Shown one piece after another: positions 1 through 8,649 of a DNA stretch of 64,000 nucleotides. The notes beneath the pieces are model-generated. The model did no database searches and was not told the DNA's origin. It saw nothing but the letters and a program-made list of their open reading frames with translations. Location of the stretch: positions 2,178,734-2,242,733 of the forward strand of contig NZ_LT977070.1 in NCBI RefSeq assembly GCF_900250075.1, given 5' to 3'. Position 1 is the first letter of the stretch. Every line of letters begins with the position of its first letter. Made by a program: the position numbers and the translations under genes. Source of the DNA: Cupriavidus taiwanensis. Its GTDB lineage: Bacteria; Pseudomonadota; Gammaproteobacteria; Burkholderiales; Burkholderiaceae.

Positions 1-1170
1 TACGCGATTGCCGGCACCTTTGTCTCGATCGCCTGTTTCGGGCGGGTGCTGATCGGCCTGAATTTCTACCAGCTCAAGCGCGAGGCCGACTTCCGCTTCA
101 GCCTGATCCGCGTGCGCGAGAACGCCGAATCGATTGCGTTCTATCGCGGCGAGCCGCAGGAGTCATCCCACGTGCGCGGGCGCTTCGGCAAGGCGTTCCA
201 GAATTTCGAGCGGCTGATCCGGTGGCAGCTGGGGCTGAACATGTTCCAGTATGGCTATGGCTTCCTGACCATCCTGCTGCCCAGCGCGATCGTGGCCTCG
301 CGCGTGCTGGACGGCGAGCTCGAGGTCGGCAGCGCGATCCGCGCCGCGGGCGCCTTCGCCGCCGTGCTGAACGCGCTGACGGTGATCGTCGACAACTTCG
401 AAGACCTGAGCCGGTTCGTGGCCGGACTCGACCGCCTGGACACGTTCTCCAGCACCCTGACCGGGAAAAAGACTACGGCGCCGCGGGCTGCCTCCACCAT
501 CGAGTCCCGCCAGGACTCGCGGCTCGCGCTGGAACATGTCACGCTGCAGACGCCCAACCAGGAGCGCACACTGGTCACCGACCTGAGCGTGTCGATCAGT
601 CCCGGCGAGGGACTGCTGATCGTCGGCGCCAGCGGCGGCGGCAAGAGTTCGCTGATGCGCGCGATCGCGGGGCTGTGGAACAGCGGCACCGGCCGCATCG
701 TGCGGCCGGCGCCGCAGGACATGCTGTTCCTGCCCCAGCATCCGTACATGGTGGTCGGCAGCCTGCGCAGCCAGCTGCTCTACCCCAACCATGTCGGCCG
801 GCGGGTAGCAGACGACGAGCTGCTGCAATTGCTGGATACCGTCAACCTGCGCGACATTGCCGGCCGCTTCGGCGGGCTCGACACGGAAGTGGACTGGAGC
901 AAGGTGCTGTCGCTGGGCGAGCAGCAGCGCCTGACCATCGCGCGCGTGCTGCTGGCGAGGCCGCGCTATGTGATGCTGGACGAGGCCACCAGCGCCCTGG
1001 ACATCATCAACGAAGAGGCCTTGTACCAGTTGCTGGCCGGCTTGCAGGCGACGCTGGTCAGCGTCAGCCACCGGCCCACGCTGCTGAAGTACCACCACCA
1101 GGTGCTGGAGCTGCCGGGCGACGGCAGCTGGCGCCTGCATCCGGCAAAGGAGTACCGATTCGGCTGGTAA
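1..1170 (+). CDS. SbmA/BacA-like ABC transporter, permease-ATPase fusion (5' end cut off)
   Basis: The reading frame is open from the first base of the window, so the N-terminal membrane part is missing; 389 residues are visible. The first part is hydrophobic and fits the end of an ABC transmembrane type 2 domain. The second half is a complete nucleotide-binding domain: Walker A GASGGGKSS (nt 625-651), signature LSLGEQ (nt 907-924), Walker B with DEATSALD (about nt 967-996) and a switch histidine in SVSHRP. This permease-ATPase layout is that of the YddA/SbmA-BacA group, inner-membrane carriers linked in other bacteria to uptake of peptides, B12-like compounds or very-long-chain fatty acids. 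The substrate here is not known. It ends 90 bp before the lipoprotein gene. Confidence 0.85.
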   Translation, partial: YAIAGTFVSIACFGRVLIGLNFYQLKREADFRFSLIRVRENAESIAFYRGEPQESSHVRGRFGKAFQNFERLIRWQLGLNMFQYGYGFLTILLPSAIVASRVLDGELEVGSAIRAAGAFAAVLNALTVIVDNFEDLSRFVAGLDRLDTFSSTLTGKKTTAPRAASTIESRQDSRLALEHVTLQTPNQERTLVTDLSVSISPGEGLLIVGASGGGKSSLMRAIAGLWNSGTGRIVRPAPQDMLFLPQHPYMVVGSLRSQLLYPNHVGRRVADDELLQLLDTVNLRDIAGRFGGLDTEVDWSKVLSLGEQQRLTIARVLLARPRYVMLDEATSALDIINEEALYQLLAGLQATLVSVSHRPTLLKYHHQVLELPGDGSWRLHPAKEYRFGW

Positions 1171-1260
1171 CGGGCACCGCGGCGGCAGCGGCTGCACGCG
1201 CCCGGATGCGTTGCGCTATGCTGAACAGATCCCCTGCGCAGTGCTTACCGGAGACCCACC

Positions 1261-1779
1261 ATGCGCCATCGCCTGTCCGTCTGGCTGGCCGCCGCCGCGG
1301 CGACCCTGCTGTGCGCCTGCGCAACGCTGCAGCCCGTGCAGACCGCGCAGAAAATGATCGGCAGCCCGCAGAGCGCCGTGCGCGATACCTTCGGCGCGCC
1401 TTCCGAAACCTACCCGCTCGCCAATGGCACCAGCCGCTGGATCTATTCCAAGCAGCCGCTGGGCTTCGAGGTGTATGCCGCCGACTTCGACGCCGGCGGC
1501 AAGCTGACCAGCTTCCGCCAGATGCTGACCGAGAAGGAAATCTACGCCGCCCGCCCGGGCGTGTGGACCAAGCAGGACGTGGCCGAGCACTTCGGCCTGC
1601 CACGCGAGCCGGTCGAGTACTACCCGATGATGAAACGCGAGGCGTGGTCGTACCGGCTCTACGCCGGCGCGTTCCAGCCGGCGCACTTCAGCGCGTACTT
1701 CGACGAGCGCGGGGTGCTGGACCGCACCATGATCATCGTCGATGCGATCGGCGGGGATGCGCGCGATGGCAGCAAGTGA
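1261..1779 (+). CDS. BamE/SmpA-like outer-membrane lipoprotein
   Basis: A 172-residue protein with a lipoprotein signal: short basic start, hydrophobic stretch and lipobox LCAC with the lipidated Cys at residue 20. The mature part repeats the pattern of the SmpA/OmlA fold (GSPQSAVRDTFGAPSE, later WTKQDVAEHFGLPREP), so it may hold two short BamE-like repeats. BamE itself is a small outer-membrane lipoprotein of the beta-barrel assembly machine. This one is longer and lies away from other bam genes, so a direct role in that complex is only inferred. A GGAG ribosome site precedes the ATG. It faces the ferritin-like gene convergently. Confidence 0.75.
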   Translation: MRHRLSVWLAAAAATLLCACATLQPVQTAQKMIGSPQSAVRDTFGAPSETYPLANGTSRWIYSKQPLGFEVYAADFDAGGKLTSFRQMLTEKEIYAARPGVWTKQDVAEHFGLPREPVEYYPMMKREAWSYRLYAGAFQPAHFSAYFDERGVLDRTMIIVDAIGGDARDGSK

Positions 1780-1781
1780 GC

Positions 1782-1815
1782 GGGCCGGCAACAGGCCGCC
1801 ACGCCATGCCGGCCC
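1782..1815. terminator. Hairpin between convergent genes
   Basis: An 8-bp perfect inverted repeat, GGGCCGGC (1782-1789) and GCCGGCCC (1808-1815), sits between the convergent lipoprotein and ferritin-like genes. There is no T-run, so it is a weak candidate as an intrinsic terminator. Confidence 0.3.
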
Positions 1816-2291
1816 TATCCGGGGTCGGCGCGTCTGGCAGGATCGGGCATCATTGGCGCGCCCGGCTTGCGCAGCATCTTCTCGACCTCGCCTGCATGCA
1901 GCTCCTCGAGCTGGATCAACTGCCGCGCATACTCCTCCAGGGCAACGGAGCGGCCCTCGACCAGGCCGAGCAGTTCCCGGTACAACGCCAGCGCCTCCTG
2001 CTCCGTGGCCAGCGACTCGCGCAGGATCGCGCCGATATCCTGGGTGTGGGCGTCCAGCAGCTCGCCGATGCCGAGCGAGGGATAAGCGCCAAGAGTGGTG
2101 ATCCATTCGCCGGCCTGCTGCGCATGCAGCAGCGACTCGTTGGCCTGCTCGCGCAGCCACGACACGATCGGGATGCGCCCGAAGCCGAAGATCAGGAACG
2201 AATAGTGCGTGTAGCGCACCACGCCGGCGAGCTCGGCCTCGAGGATCCGGTTGAGCACGCCGACAACCTTGTCCTGTTCGATGTCCGCCAT
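1815..2291 (-). CDS. Ferritin-like (bacterioferritin-type) protein
   Basis: A 158-residue, mostly helical protein. It carries the paired carboxylate/histidine pattern of the ferritin-like four-helix bundle: EAELAGVVRYTHY in helix A, NESLLHAQQAGEW in helix B, TEQEALALYREL in helix C and QLEELHAGEVEKM in helix D. Such proteins bind a di-iron centre, oxidise ferrous iron and store it, limiting oxidative damage. The length matches bacterioferritins (about 155-160 residues). Gene order (next to a universal stress protein on the same strand) suggests a stress role. A second ferritin-like gene lies at about 32.4 kb. Confidence 0.8.
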   Translation of the reverse strand: MADIEQDKVVGVLNRILEAELAGVVRYTHYSFLIFGFGRIPIVSWLREQANESLLHAQQAGEWITTLGAYPSLGIGELLDAHTQDIGAILRESLATEQEALALYRELLGLVEGRSVALEEYARQLIQLEELHAGEVEKMLRKPGAPMMPDPARRADPG

Positions 2292-2362
2292 GGCAGCACC
2301 TCCCTGTGGGTGAAGTCCAGCGGCAGGCCCGCAGCGCGCGCCTGCGCCCTGCTCCCGCGCCT

Positions 2363-2794
2363 TCAGCGGTAGACCAGCACCGGGACCCGGCAGTGGGTCA
2401 GCACCTTCTGCGTTTCACTGCCGACCAGCAAGGCATCCAGGCCTCTGCGGCCGTGCGACGCCATGAAGATCACATCACACTCGTGCCTTGCCGCGGCGTC
2501 GATGATGCCCTTGTAGGGAACGGTTGCCGTCATGTCGGTGGCGCACGCTACGCCCGCCGCCCTGGCGGCGGCAACCACCTCATCCAGCCGCGCCCTGGCC
2601 CGTTCGGCTTCCTGCTCTTCGAAGGCCTTGCGCCTGGGATGGCCGGCGTCGCCCGATGCCAGGTAGGGATACTCCTCCATGCAGGTATAGGCAGTCAGCC
2701 TGGCGCCATCGGCCTTGACAAAGCCGATCGCCGCTTCCATCGCCATCCTTGAAAGTTCCGAGCCATCGGTGGCCAGCAAGATGTGCTTGAACAC
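2363..2794 (-). CDS. Universal stress protein, UspA family
   Basis: A single Usp domain of 143 residues. I start it at GTG 2794 because GGAGGGG lies just upstream and the N-terminus then reads FKHILLATDGSELS, the usual first strand; the open frame continues 32 codons further without a better start. The nucleotide-binding tail ASHGRRGLDALLVGS matches the ATP-type loop (SHG, nine residues, GS), though the first Gly of the full motif is Ala. It strongly resembles the protein at 8650-9084, including the tail SETQKVLTH and final VYR, so the two are paralogues. Usp proteins protect cells in stationary phase and stress; the exact role is unknown. Confidence 0.9.
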   Translation of the reverse strand: MFKHILLATDGSELSRMAMEAAIGFVKADGARLTAYTCMEEYPYLASGDAGHPRRKAFEEQEAERARARLDEVVAAARAAGVACATDMTATVPYKGIIDAAARHECDVIFMASHGRRGLDALLVGSETQKVLTHCRVPVLVYR

Positions 2795-2978
2795 GATTCC
2801 CCTCCCAATGCGTTGGTTCGCGGCGGAGGTGAGGCGCTCCGCCGGCCAAGCTTCAGTATGGACAAGAATCCGGCCTGCGGAGGAACGCAACGATGGCCGG
2901 CGGCCGGCGCGCTTGCGACGTGGGAAGCATGGGCGGAAGCGGGCCAGGACCCTTGCCGAGATCCTGGCACTGTCTTCC

Positions 2979-3722
2979 TTACTGCATGTGCTGCCCGCCG
3001 TTGATGGCGATATTGGAGCCGGTCACATAGGCCGCGTCCTCGGAGCACAGGAAGGCCACCAGCGCCGCCACTTCCTCCGGCTTGCCGACCCGGCCCACCG
3101 GGATCTGCGGCAGGATCTTGGTCTCCATGATTTCCCTGGGCACGGCGTTGACCATCCTGGTGGCCAGGTAGCCCGGCGAGACCGTGTTGACGGTCACGCC
3201 CTTGCGCGCCACTTCCAGCGCCAGCGACTTGGTGAAGCCGTGCATGCCGGCCTTGGCCGCGGCATAGTTGGTCTGGCCGAACGCCCCCTTGGAGCCGTTC
3301 ACCGACGAGATATTGATGATGCGGCCCCAGCCGCGCTCGACCATGCCCTCGCACAGCGGCTTGGTGAGATTGAACACCGAATCGAGATTGGTCCGCATCA
3401 CCGCATCCCAGTTCGGCTTGTCCATCTTCTTGAACGCCATGTCGCGCGTAATGCCGGCATTGTTTACCAGGATGTCGACCTGGCCGACGTCGGCCAGGAT
3501 GCGCGCGGCGCAGGCCTGGCAGGCGTCATAGTCGGATACGTCGACCTCATAGGCGCGCATCTCGCGGCCGCTGGCCGCCATCGTGGCCAGCCACTCGCCG
3601 GCGTTGGCATTGCCGGGCGAGTGCGTCACCACCACGGCATGGCCGGCGTCGTGCAGCCGGATGCTGATGGCTTCGCCGAGTCCACCCATGCCACCTGTTA
3701 CCAATGCGATTCTCTTCGTCAT
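2979..3722 (-). CDS. phaB: Acetoacetyl-CoA reductase (PHB synthesis)
   Basis: A 247-residue short-chain dehydrogenase. Visible motifs are the cofactor loop TGGMGGLG (9-16), NNAG (87-90), catalytic Ser140 in INISSVN and Tyr153-x3-Lys157 in TNYAAAKAG. The segments GITRD, GWGRI, VNTVSPGYLAT and the ending NGGQHM are typical of PhaB, which reduces acetoacetyl-CoA to (R)-3-hydroxybutyryl-CoA with NADPH, the step before PHB synthase. It lies 276 bp downstream of a phasin gene on the same strand. No phaC or phaA is next to it, so this is probably a secondary paralogue rather than the phaCAB-operon copy. The start MTKRIALVTG fits the family length; the ribosome site is weak. Confidence 0.92.
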   Translation of the reverse strand: MTKRIALVTGGMGGLGEAISIRLHDAGHAVVVTHSPGNANAGEWLATMAASGREMRAYEVDVSDYDACQACAARILADVGQVDILVNNAGITRDMAFKKMDKPNWDAVMRTNLDSVFNLTKPLCEGMVERGWGRIINISSVNGSKGAFGQTNYAAAKAGMHGFTKSLALEVARKGVTVNTVSPGYLATRMVNAVPREIMETKILPQIPVGRVGKPEEVAALVAFLCSEDAAYVTGSNIAINGGQHMQ

Positions 3723-3998
3723 GCTGATTGCGTCGTTCGTGAGTTGAAAGACCCCTGCCTTGCAGGAGGGGACATTCCCCCGGTAGTCCCCGAGCAAGTT
3801 CCCGCCACCGTCGCGCAGGCAAAGCGCGTCCATGCCGGGCCGGACCGTGCCGGTCCCGGTGCGCATGGATGGGGCGGGAAGATATGGTGTCGCAGTGCCG
3901 CGGGGCCGGGAACGCGGGGCTCCCGGGCCTGCATGCCTGCGATCTGTGTGCAGCGCGCGCTCCGGCCTGGCCGGGCCAGCGCTGTGTTCGCTGTGCTG

Positions 3999-4556
3999 TT
4001 ACGCCTTGGCGGCGCGCGGCGTAGCGTTCGCGGCCGTGGCCGACGCGGCTGCGGCGGTCTTGGCAAAGTTGGCCCTGGCGACTTCGGCGGTCTGCTTGGC
4101 GGCGTCCTGGAACGACTGGTAGGTATTGCTGGCCGCGGCAACGCCCGACTGCAGCAGCGCGGTCAGCGCTTCCGATCCCGCCGGCGCGTTCTTCACGAAG
4201 GTGTCGACGAAAGCCTGGACGTTGCGGTTGTGCTGTTCGTACTGGGCCTCGACGGCCTTGCTCAGTTCGGCCTGCGTATTCGACGCGATCTCATAGACGT
4301 GGCGCGCATACGCCACCGCCTTCTCGGCAGCCGGCTGGGCCAGGTTGCCCTGCGCCGCGAACACTTCGCGCAAGTCCTTGCCGGCCAGCGCCGCCTGGAC
4401 GTTTTCCTGGCCTTCGCTGAGCGTGGCCCTGAGCGTCTGCAGGTTCAGTTCGGTCAACTTCTGGAAGCCTTCAAACGCCGTGTTCGTCAGCGCGAACAAA
4501 TGGCTCACGTTGGACTTCTGCGCCGCAGCAAATTGTTCGGGCGTAAAAGGTGACAT
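3999..4556 (-). CDS. phaP: Phasin (PHB granule surface protein)
   Basis: A 185-residue, Ala- and Gln-rich helical protein with the phasin pattern: MSPFTPEQFAAAQKSN at the start, FALTNTAFEGFQKLTELNLQ, then a helix containing EVFAAQGNLAQPAAEK and YARHVYEIASNTQAEL. The C-terminus is a low-complexity Ala/Thr tail ending in RAAKA. Phasins coat PHB granules and set their number and size. The neighbour downstream is an acetoacetyl-CoA reductase, which supports the PHB link. In Ralstonia/Cupriavidus phasin genes are repressed by PhaR when no granule surface is available; whether this one is cannot be told from the sequence alone. Confidence 0.92.
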   Translation of the reverse strand: MSPFTPEQFAAAQKSNVSHLFALTNTAFEGFQKLTELNLQTLRATLSEGQENVQAALAGKDLREVFAAQGNLAQPAAEKAVAYARHVYEIASNTQAELSKAVEAQYEQHNRNVQAFVDTFVKNAPAGSEALTALLQSGVAAASNTYQSFQDAAKQTAEVARANFAKTAAAASATAANATPRAAKA

Positions 4557-4898
4557 GCAGATCTCCTATGGGGTGGATCGGGACGGGGTGGCGCACCGGC
4601 ACTGGCAAGGGAACACGCACAAGCTTCGTTCCCTGGCCGCGCCGCCAATCTTGCAGCGCACCATCGAACCCGCATCCTAGAGTCTTTCTCTGTTTTCACG
4701 CGCTAGGGATAAACCCAAATAGTCTTGAAGACCGGACAATAAAAGCGTTGCGGAGGACCCAAATGTTACAAGTACTTACGGTGTATTGTTGCAGCGCAGG
4801 ACAGATATAAGAGCGGCTTAATTCAACCCTTCCCAGTGGAAAAAACGAAAAAAAACCGCAGCCGAAGCTGCGGTTTCCTGGATGCGGCAAGTGCTTGC
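4557..4898. promoter_or_regulatory. phaP upstream region, possible PhaR-type site
   Basis: This 342-bp gap holds the aceB terminator (4848-4876) and the upstream region of phaP. It has a clearly AT-richer part at about 4730-4850. The short element TTGTTGCAGCGCAGG (4786-4800) contains the TGCAGC/GCAG-type words I associate with PhaR sites upstream of phasin genes, but I did not match it to a verified consensus. No convincing -35/-10 pair and no coding frame was seen. Confidence 0.3.
4848..4876 (-). terminator. Intrinsic terminator of aceB
   Basis: Stem AAACCGCAGC / GCTGCGGTTT (10 bp) with loop CGAA. On the minus strand it is followed by a run of Us (AAAAA on the plus strand at 4848-4855 and further A-rich sequence at 4840-4845). 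It lies 22 bp past the aceB stop. Confidence 0.9.
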
Positions 4899-6485
4899 TC
4901 AGACTTCTTCGTACAGCGGCAGCGTCAGGAACTCGGCAAAGTCCTCCGACGTCGACATCTGCTCGAAAATCTCGGCGGCACGGTCATAGGTGCTGGTGTC
5001 GCCACCAACCAGTTCCTTCACCTTGGCCAGCTCTTCCGGGATCAGCTTGCGCACCAGCTCGGCCGTGACCTTGGTGCCGTCTTCCAGCTTGCCCTTGGGC
5101 GAGCGGATCCACTGCCACACCTGCGAGCGCGAGATCTCGGCGGTGGCGGCGTCTTCCATCAGGTTGTGGATCGGCACGCAGCCGTTGCCGGCCAGCCAGG
5201 CGCCCAGGTAGTGGATGCCGACGTTGATGTTCATGCGCAGGCCGTGCTCGGTGATCGGCGTTTCCGGCTGGAAGTTCAGCAGGTCGGCGCCCTTCACCTG
5301 CACGTCCGGACGCTGCTTCTCGAACTGGTTCGGCTTGTCGCCCAGCACCGCCACGAATTCCTTCATGGCCGGCTCGACCAGGCCCGGGTGCGCCACCCAG
5401 CCGCCGTCGTAGCCATCGGTGGCATCGCGGCGCTTGTCGCTGATGATGCCTTCCATGGCGATGGCGTTCTTCTCCGGATCGTTCTTGATCGGGATCAGCG
5501 CGCTCATGCCGCCGATCGCGGGCGCGCCGCGGTGGTGGCAGGTCTTGAGCAGCAGCAGCGCATACGAGCGCATGAACGGCGCGGTCATGGTGACCTTGGC
5601 GCGGTCGGCCAGGCAGAAGTCCTTGTCGTTCTTGAACTTCTTGATGCACGAGAAGATGTAGTCCCAGCGGCCGGCGTTCAGGCCCGCGCTGTGCTCGCGC
5701 AGCTCATACAGGATTTCGTCCATCTCGAACGCGGCGAGGATGGTCTCGATCAGCACGGTGGCCTTGATGGTGCCCTGCGGCAGGCCGATTTCGTTCTGCG
5801 CCATCACGAAGATGTCGTTCCACAGGCGCGCTTCCAGATGGCTTTCCATCTTCGGCAGGTAGAAGAACGGGCCGGCGCCGCGGGCGATCTGCTCCTTGGC
5901 GTTGTGGAACAGGAACAGCGCGAAGTCGAAGATGCCGCCCGAGACGCGCTTGCCGTCGATGGTGACGTGCTTCTCGTCCAGGTGCCAGCCGCGCGGACGT
6001 ACCTGCAGCGTGGCGATCTTGTCGTTCAGCTTGTACTGCTTGCCCTTGGATTCCAGGGTCAGCGTGCGGCGCACGGCGGCCTTCAGGTTGACCTGGCCCT
6101 GCAGCTGGTTGTGCCAGTTGGGGGTGTTGGAATCCTCGAAGTCGGTCATGTAGCTGTCAGCGCCCGAGTTGAAGGCGTTGATCACCATCTTGGCTTCGAC
6201 CGGGCCGGTGATTTCCACGCGGCGGCATTCCAGCGCCTTGGGCACCGGGGCAACCTTCCAGTCGCCTTCGCGGATGCTCTTGGTTTCCGGCAGGAAGTCG
6301 GGCACCTCGCCGGCGTCCAGGCGCTTGGCGCGCGCGACGCGCGCGGCCAGCAGTTCCTGACGGCGCGGCTCGAAGGCGCGGTGCAGCTTGTCTACCAGGG
6401 CCAGGGCTTCCGGCGTGAGGATATCTTCGTAGGCCGGCAGGATTTCGCCGGTAATCTTCATGCCCGCGGGCAGCGTGATAGCCAT
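4899..6485 (-). CDS. aceB: Malate synthase A (glyoxylate shunt)
   Basis: A 528-residue protein, close to the usual 530 or so of malate synthase A. It condenses glyoxylate with acetyl-CoA to malate in the cytosol, allowing growth on acetate and fatty acids. Family segments seen are VEAKMVINAFNSGADSYMTD, FEDSNTPNW, RGWHLDEKHV, LIETILAAFEMDEILYEL, SYALLLLKTCHHRGAPAIGG and GIHYLGAWLAGNGCVPIHNL, followed by MEDAATAEISRSQ. An AGGAG site precedes the ATG. A HAD dehalogenase lies 51 bp upstream on the same strand and may share its transcript; isocitrate lyase lies 4 kb away on the same strand under its own terminator. Confidence 0.97.
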   Translation of the reverse strand: MAITLPAGMKITGEILPAYEDILTPEALALVDKLHRAFEPRRQELLAARVARAKRLDAGEVPDFLPETKSIREGDWKVAPVPKALECRRVEITGPVEAKMVINAFNSGADSYMTDFEDSNTPNWHNQLQGQVNLKAAVRRTLTLESKGKQYKLNDKIATLQVRPRGWHLDEKHVTIDGKRVSGGIFDFALFLFHNAKEQIARGAGPFFYLPKMESHLEARLWNDIFVMAQNEIGLPQGTIKATVLIETILAAFEMDEILYELREHSAGLNAGRWDYIFSCIKKFKNDKDFCLADRAKVTMTAPFMRSYALLLLKTCHHRGAPAIGGMSALIPIKNDPEKNAIAMEGIISDKRRDATDGYDGGWVAHPGLVEPAMKEFVAVLGDKPNQFEKQRPDVQVKGADLLNFQPETPITEHGLRMNINVGIHYLGAWLAGNGCVPIHNLMEDAATAEISRSQVWQWIRSPKGKLEDGTKVTAELVRKLIPEELAKVKELVGGDTSTYDRAAEIFEQMSTSEDFAEFLTLPLYEEV

Positions 6486-6536
6486 CTGTGTTCTCCTGTT
6501 AAACGATAGCGATAGCTTTGGTTGTTGGGCGCCCTG

Positions 6537-7238
6537 CTATGCCGCCACGCTACGGGCGCGGACGAATTCGAGCAGGTCGTTCATGTCGTGCCCGGTGCCG
6601 GCGGGGGCGACATCGAGCCGCTCCGCCGGATGGCCGGCACGGTTGATCCAGAAAGTGGTGTAGCCGAACCAGGTGGCGCCGCAGGCGTCCCAGCCGTTGG
6701 ACGAGACGAACAGCATCTCCTGCGCCTCCAGGCCGAAGGCCAGCGGCCCCAGCGCATAGGCGGCCGGCGCTGTCTTGTACTGGCGCACCGCATCGACCGA
6801 CAGCACGTGGTCGAACAGTCCGTGCATGCCGGCGCTCTTGACCGAGATGTCGAGCATCTCCGCGTTGCCGTTGGACAGGATGCCCAGCGGCAGCCCCGCC
6901 TTGCGCAGGCGCTTCAGTGCACCCAGGTTTTCCGGGAACGCCGACAGGCACGCGTATTCCTTCAGCAGCTGCGCCTCGGCGGCTTCGTCCAGCGGCAGAC
7001 CCAGGCGCTCGGCGGCGTAGCGCAGCGCGTCCACGGTGATGGCCCAGAACGGCTTGTAGTGCGCGCCGTCGGGCGCGGCCATGGTGCGGATGCGCGTGTA
7101 GTCGATCTGGCGGTCGCGCCACAGCAGCGCCAGCGCCTCGCCGCGGCCCGGGAACAGCTGCTCCGCGCGCGCGGTGACGGAATACACGTCGAACAGCGTG
7201 CCATAAGCATCGAAGACGACGGCGCGGATCTTGTTCAT
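6537..7238 (-). CDS. HAD-family haloacid dehalogenase, type II
   Basis: A 233-residue HAD hydrolase. The nucleophile is Asp10 in FDAYGTLFD. The later motifs are the Ser in LGILSNGN, the Lys in QYKTAPAAYALGP and the acidic motif in SSNGWDACGATWFG. This set, with the SSNxxD form of the last motif, matches L-2-haloacid dehalogenases, which replace halogen at C2 of short acids by hydroxyl. Many annotated members have uncertain substrates. I start at MNKIRAVVFD (7238); the frame continues upstream but without family similarity. Its position 51 bp before aceB fits a role in clearing 2-carbon acids into the glyoxylate shunt, which is inference. A LysR gene is divergent. Confidence 0.85.
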   Translation of the reverse strand: MNKIRAVVFDAYGTLFDVYSVTARAEQLFPGRGEALALLWRDRQIDYTRIRTMAAPDGAHYKPFWAITVDALRYAAERLGLPLDEAAEAQLLKEYACLSAFPENLGALKRLRKAGLPLGILSNGNAEMLDISVKSAGMHGLFDHVLSVDAVRQYKTAPAAYALGPLAFGLEAQEMLFVSSNGWDACGATWFGYTTFWINRAGHPAERLDVAPAGTGHDMNDLLEFVRARSVAA

Positions 7239-7529
7239 GGGAGCCTGGACAACTGCAACGGTACGGGGCAACTGCGTGAGCGGCGGCCAGCCCACAGCTG
7301 CGTGGCTCTGTACACCATTGAATGCATCGAATTGTAGGGAGACGCTGCAGTGCGGCAAAGTGGCCGTCGGTCACTTGATCTTTTACTTTTACACAACTAA
7401 TCTTGGCTGACTAAAACAAAACTCCGCACCAAATCCTCTTCACTGGTGACCGAAGGCCCGCCTTGGCACCCTTTGCGTGGCCAGCGCGGCACCCCGCGGG
7501 AGCTTCCGTGCAACTCAGGCGAAACATTC

Positions 7530-8480
7530 GTGGACCATTTCAAACAACTGGAGACCTTTGTATCCGTCGCCTCGCGCGGCAGCCTGTCCGCCGCCGCCGC
7601 GGCCGAGGGCGTGGCGCCCGCGATCATCGGCCGGCGCATCGATGCCCTGGAAGAGCGGCTGGGCGTCAAGCTGCTGGTGCGGACCACGCGCAAGATCAGC
7701 CTGACCTTCGAGGGCTCGGCGTTCCTGGAGGACTGCCAGCGCATCCTGAACGACCTGCACAACGCCGAAGCCAGCGTCTCGGCCGGCGGCGTCAAGGCCA
7801 GCGGCCACCTGCGCGTGACCGCACCCGCAGGTTATGGGCGCAAGCACGTGGCGCCGCTGGTGCCGCTGTTTATCGAGTCGCACCCGGACGTGTCGATCAC
7901 GCTGGACCTGTCTGACCGCGTGGTCGACCTGGTCAACGAAGGCTTCGACTGCGCCATCCGCCTGGGCGACCTGCCCGATTCCAGCCTGGTGTCGATCCGG
8001 CTGGCCGAAACCCGCCGCGTGGTGGTGGCCGCGCCGGAATACCTGGCGCGCGCCGGGCGCCCGAACACGCCGGAAGACCTGCAGCGCCATAACTGCCTGG
8101 CCTTCGGCGCCAGCGCCAACATGCAGCGCGGCTGGGTGTTCCAGGAAGAAGGCCGCGCCGTGACCGTGAAGGTGGGCGGCACCATGGAATGCAGCGACGG
8201 CGCGGTGCTGCACGAGTGGTGCCTGCAAGGCAACGGGCTGGCCTGGCGCTCGTGGTGGGAAGTCGGCAGCGAGATTGCCAGCGGACGGCTGGTGACAGTA
8301 CTGGACGAGTTCCAGGCGCCGCCGATCGGCATCCATGCGGTGTTTCCGCAGCGCAAGCACCTGCCGCTGCGCGTGCGGCTCTTTATCGACCACCTGAAGA
8401 ACACCTACGGCAATCCGTCCTACTGGCGGCGGTCCGAGCAGGCCGCGGCGCTCCCCATGGCGGAAGTGCTGGCGGACTGA
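7530..8480 (+). CDS. LysR-type transcriptional regulator
   Basis: A 316-residue regulator. The N-terminal winged helix-turn-helix covers about residues 1-60 (FKQLETFVSVASRGSLSAAA, then GRRIDALEERLGVKLLVRTT); the rest is the two-lobed effector-binding domain starting near VTAPAGYGRKHVAPL. I chose GTG 7530, which gives the usual start, DHFKQLETFV; the frame extends 28 codons upstream with no family similarity. It is divergent from the HAD-aceB genes, so those are the likely targets. No clear T-N11-A operator was picked out in the 291-bp gap between them. The effector is unknown. Confidence 0.88.
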   Translation: MDHFKQLETFVSVASRGSLSAAAAAEGVAPAIIGRRIDALEERLGVKLLVRTTRKISLTFEGSAFLEDCQRILNDLHNAEASVSAGGVKASGHLRVTAPAGYGRKHVAPLVPLFIESHPDVSITLDLSDRVVDLVNEGFDCAIRLGDLPDSSLVSIRLAETRRVVVAAPEYLARAGRPNTPEDLQRHNCLAFGASANMQRGWVFQEEGRAVTVKVGGTMECSDGAVLHEWCLQGNGLAWRSWWEVGSEIASGRLVTVLDEFQAPPIGIHAVFPQRKHLPLRVRLFIDHLKNTYGNPSYWRRSEQAAALPMAEVLAD

Positions 8481-8649
8481 GCCGCGGGCGTGCCGAGGAT
8501 CCATCCGGACGCCATTGACATTACGCAATGCCCTTCTCGGCACACTGACTACAATGCATTCAAGACAGGCGCTGCCCGGCGCCGCGGCGATGCCGCGAAC
8601 CGACGGGTCACCGCCCTGCCCCGACCCCTAGTCAGCAAAGGAGCCCCGC

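Noticed and set aside
8515..8528. TTGACATTACGCAA upstream of usp, like an FNR/ANR box
   Set aside because: Matches only 7 of 10 fixed positions of TTGAT-N4-ATCAA; too weak to report as a site.
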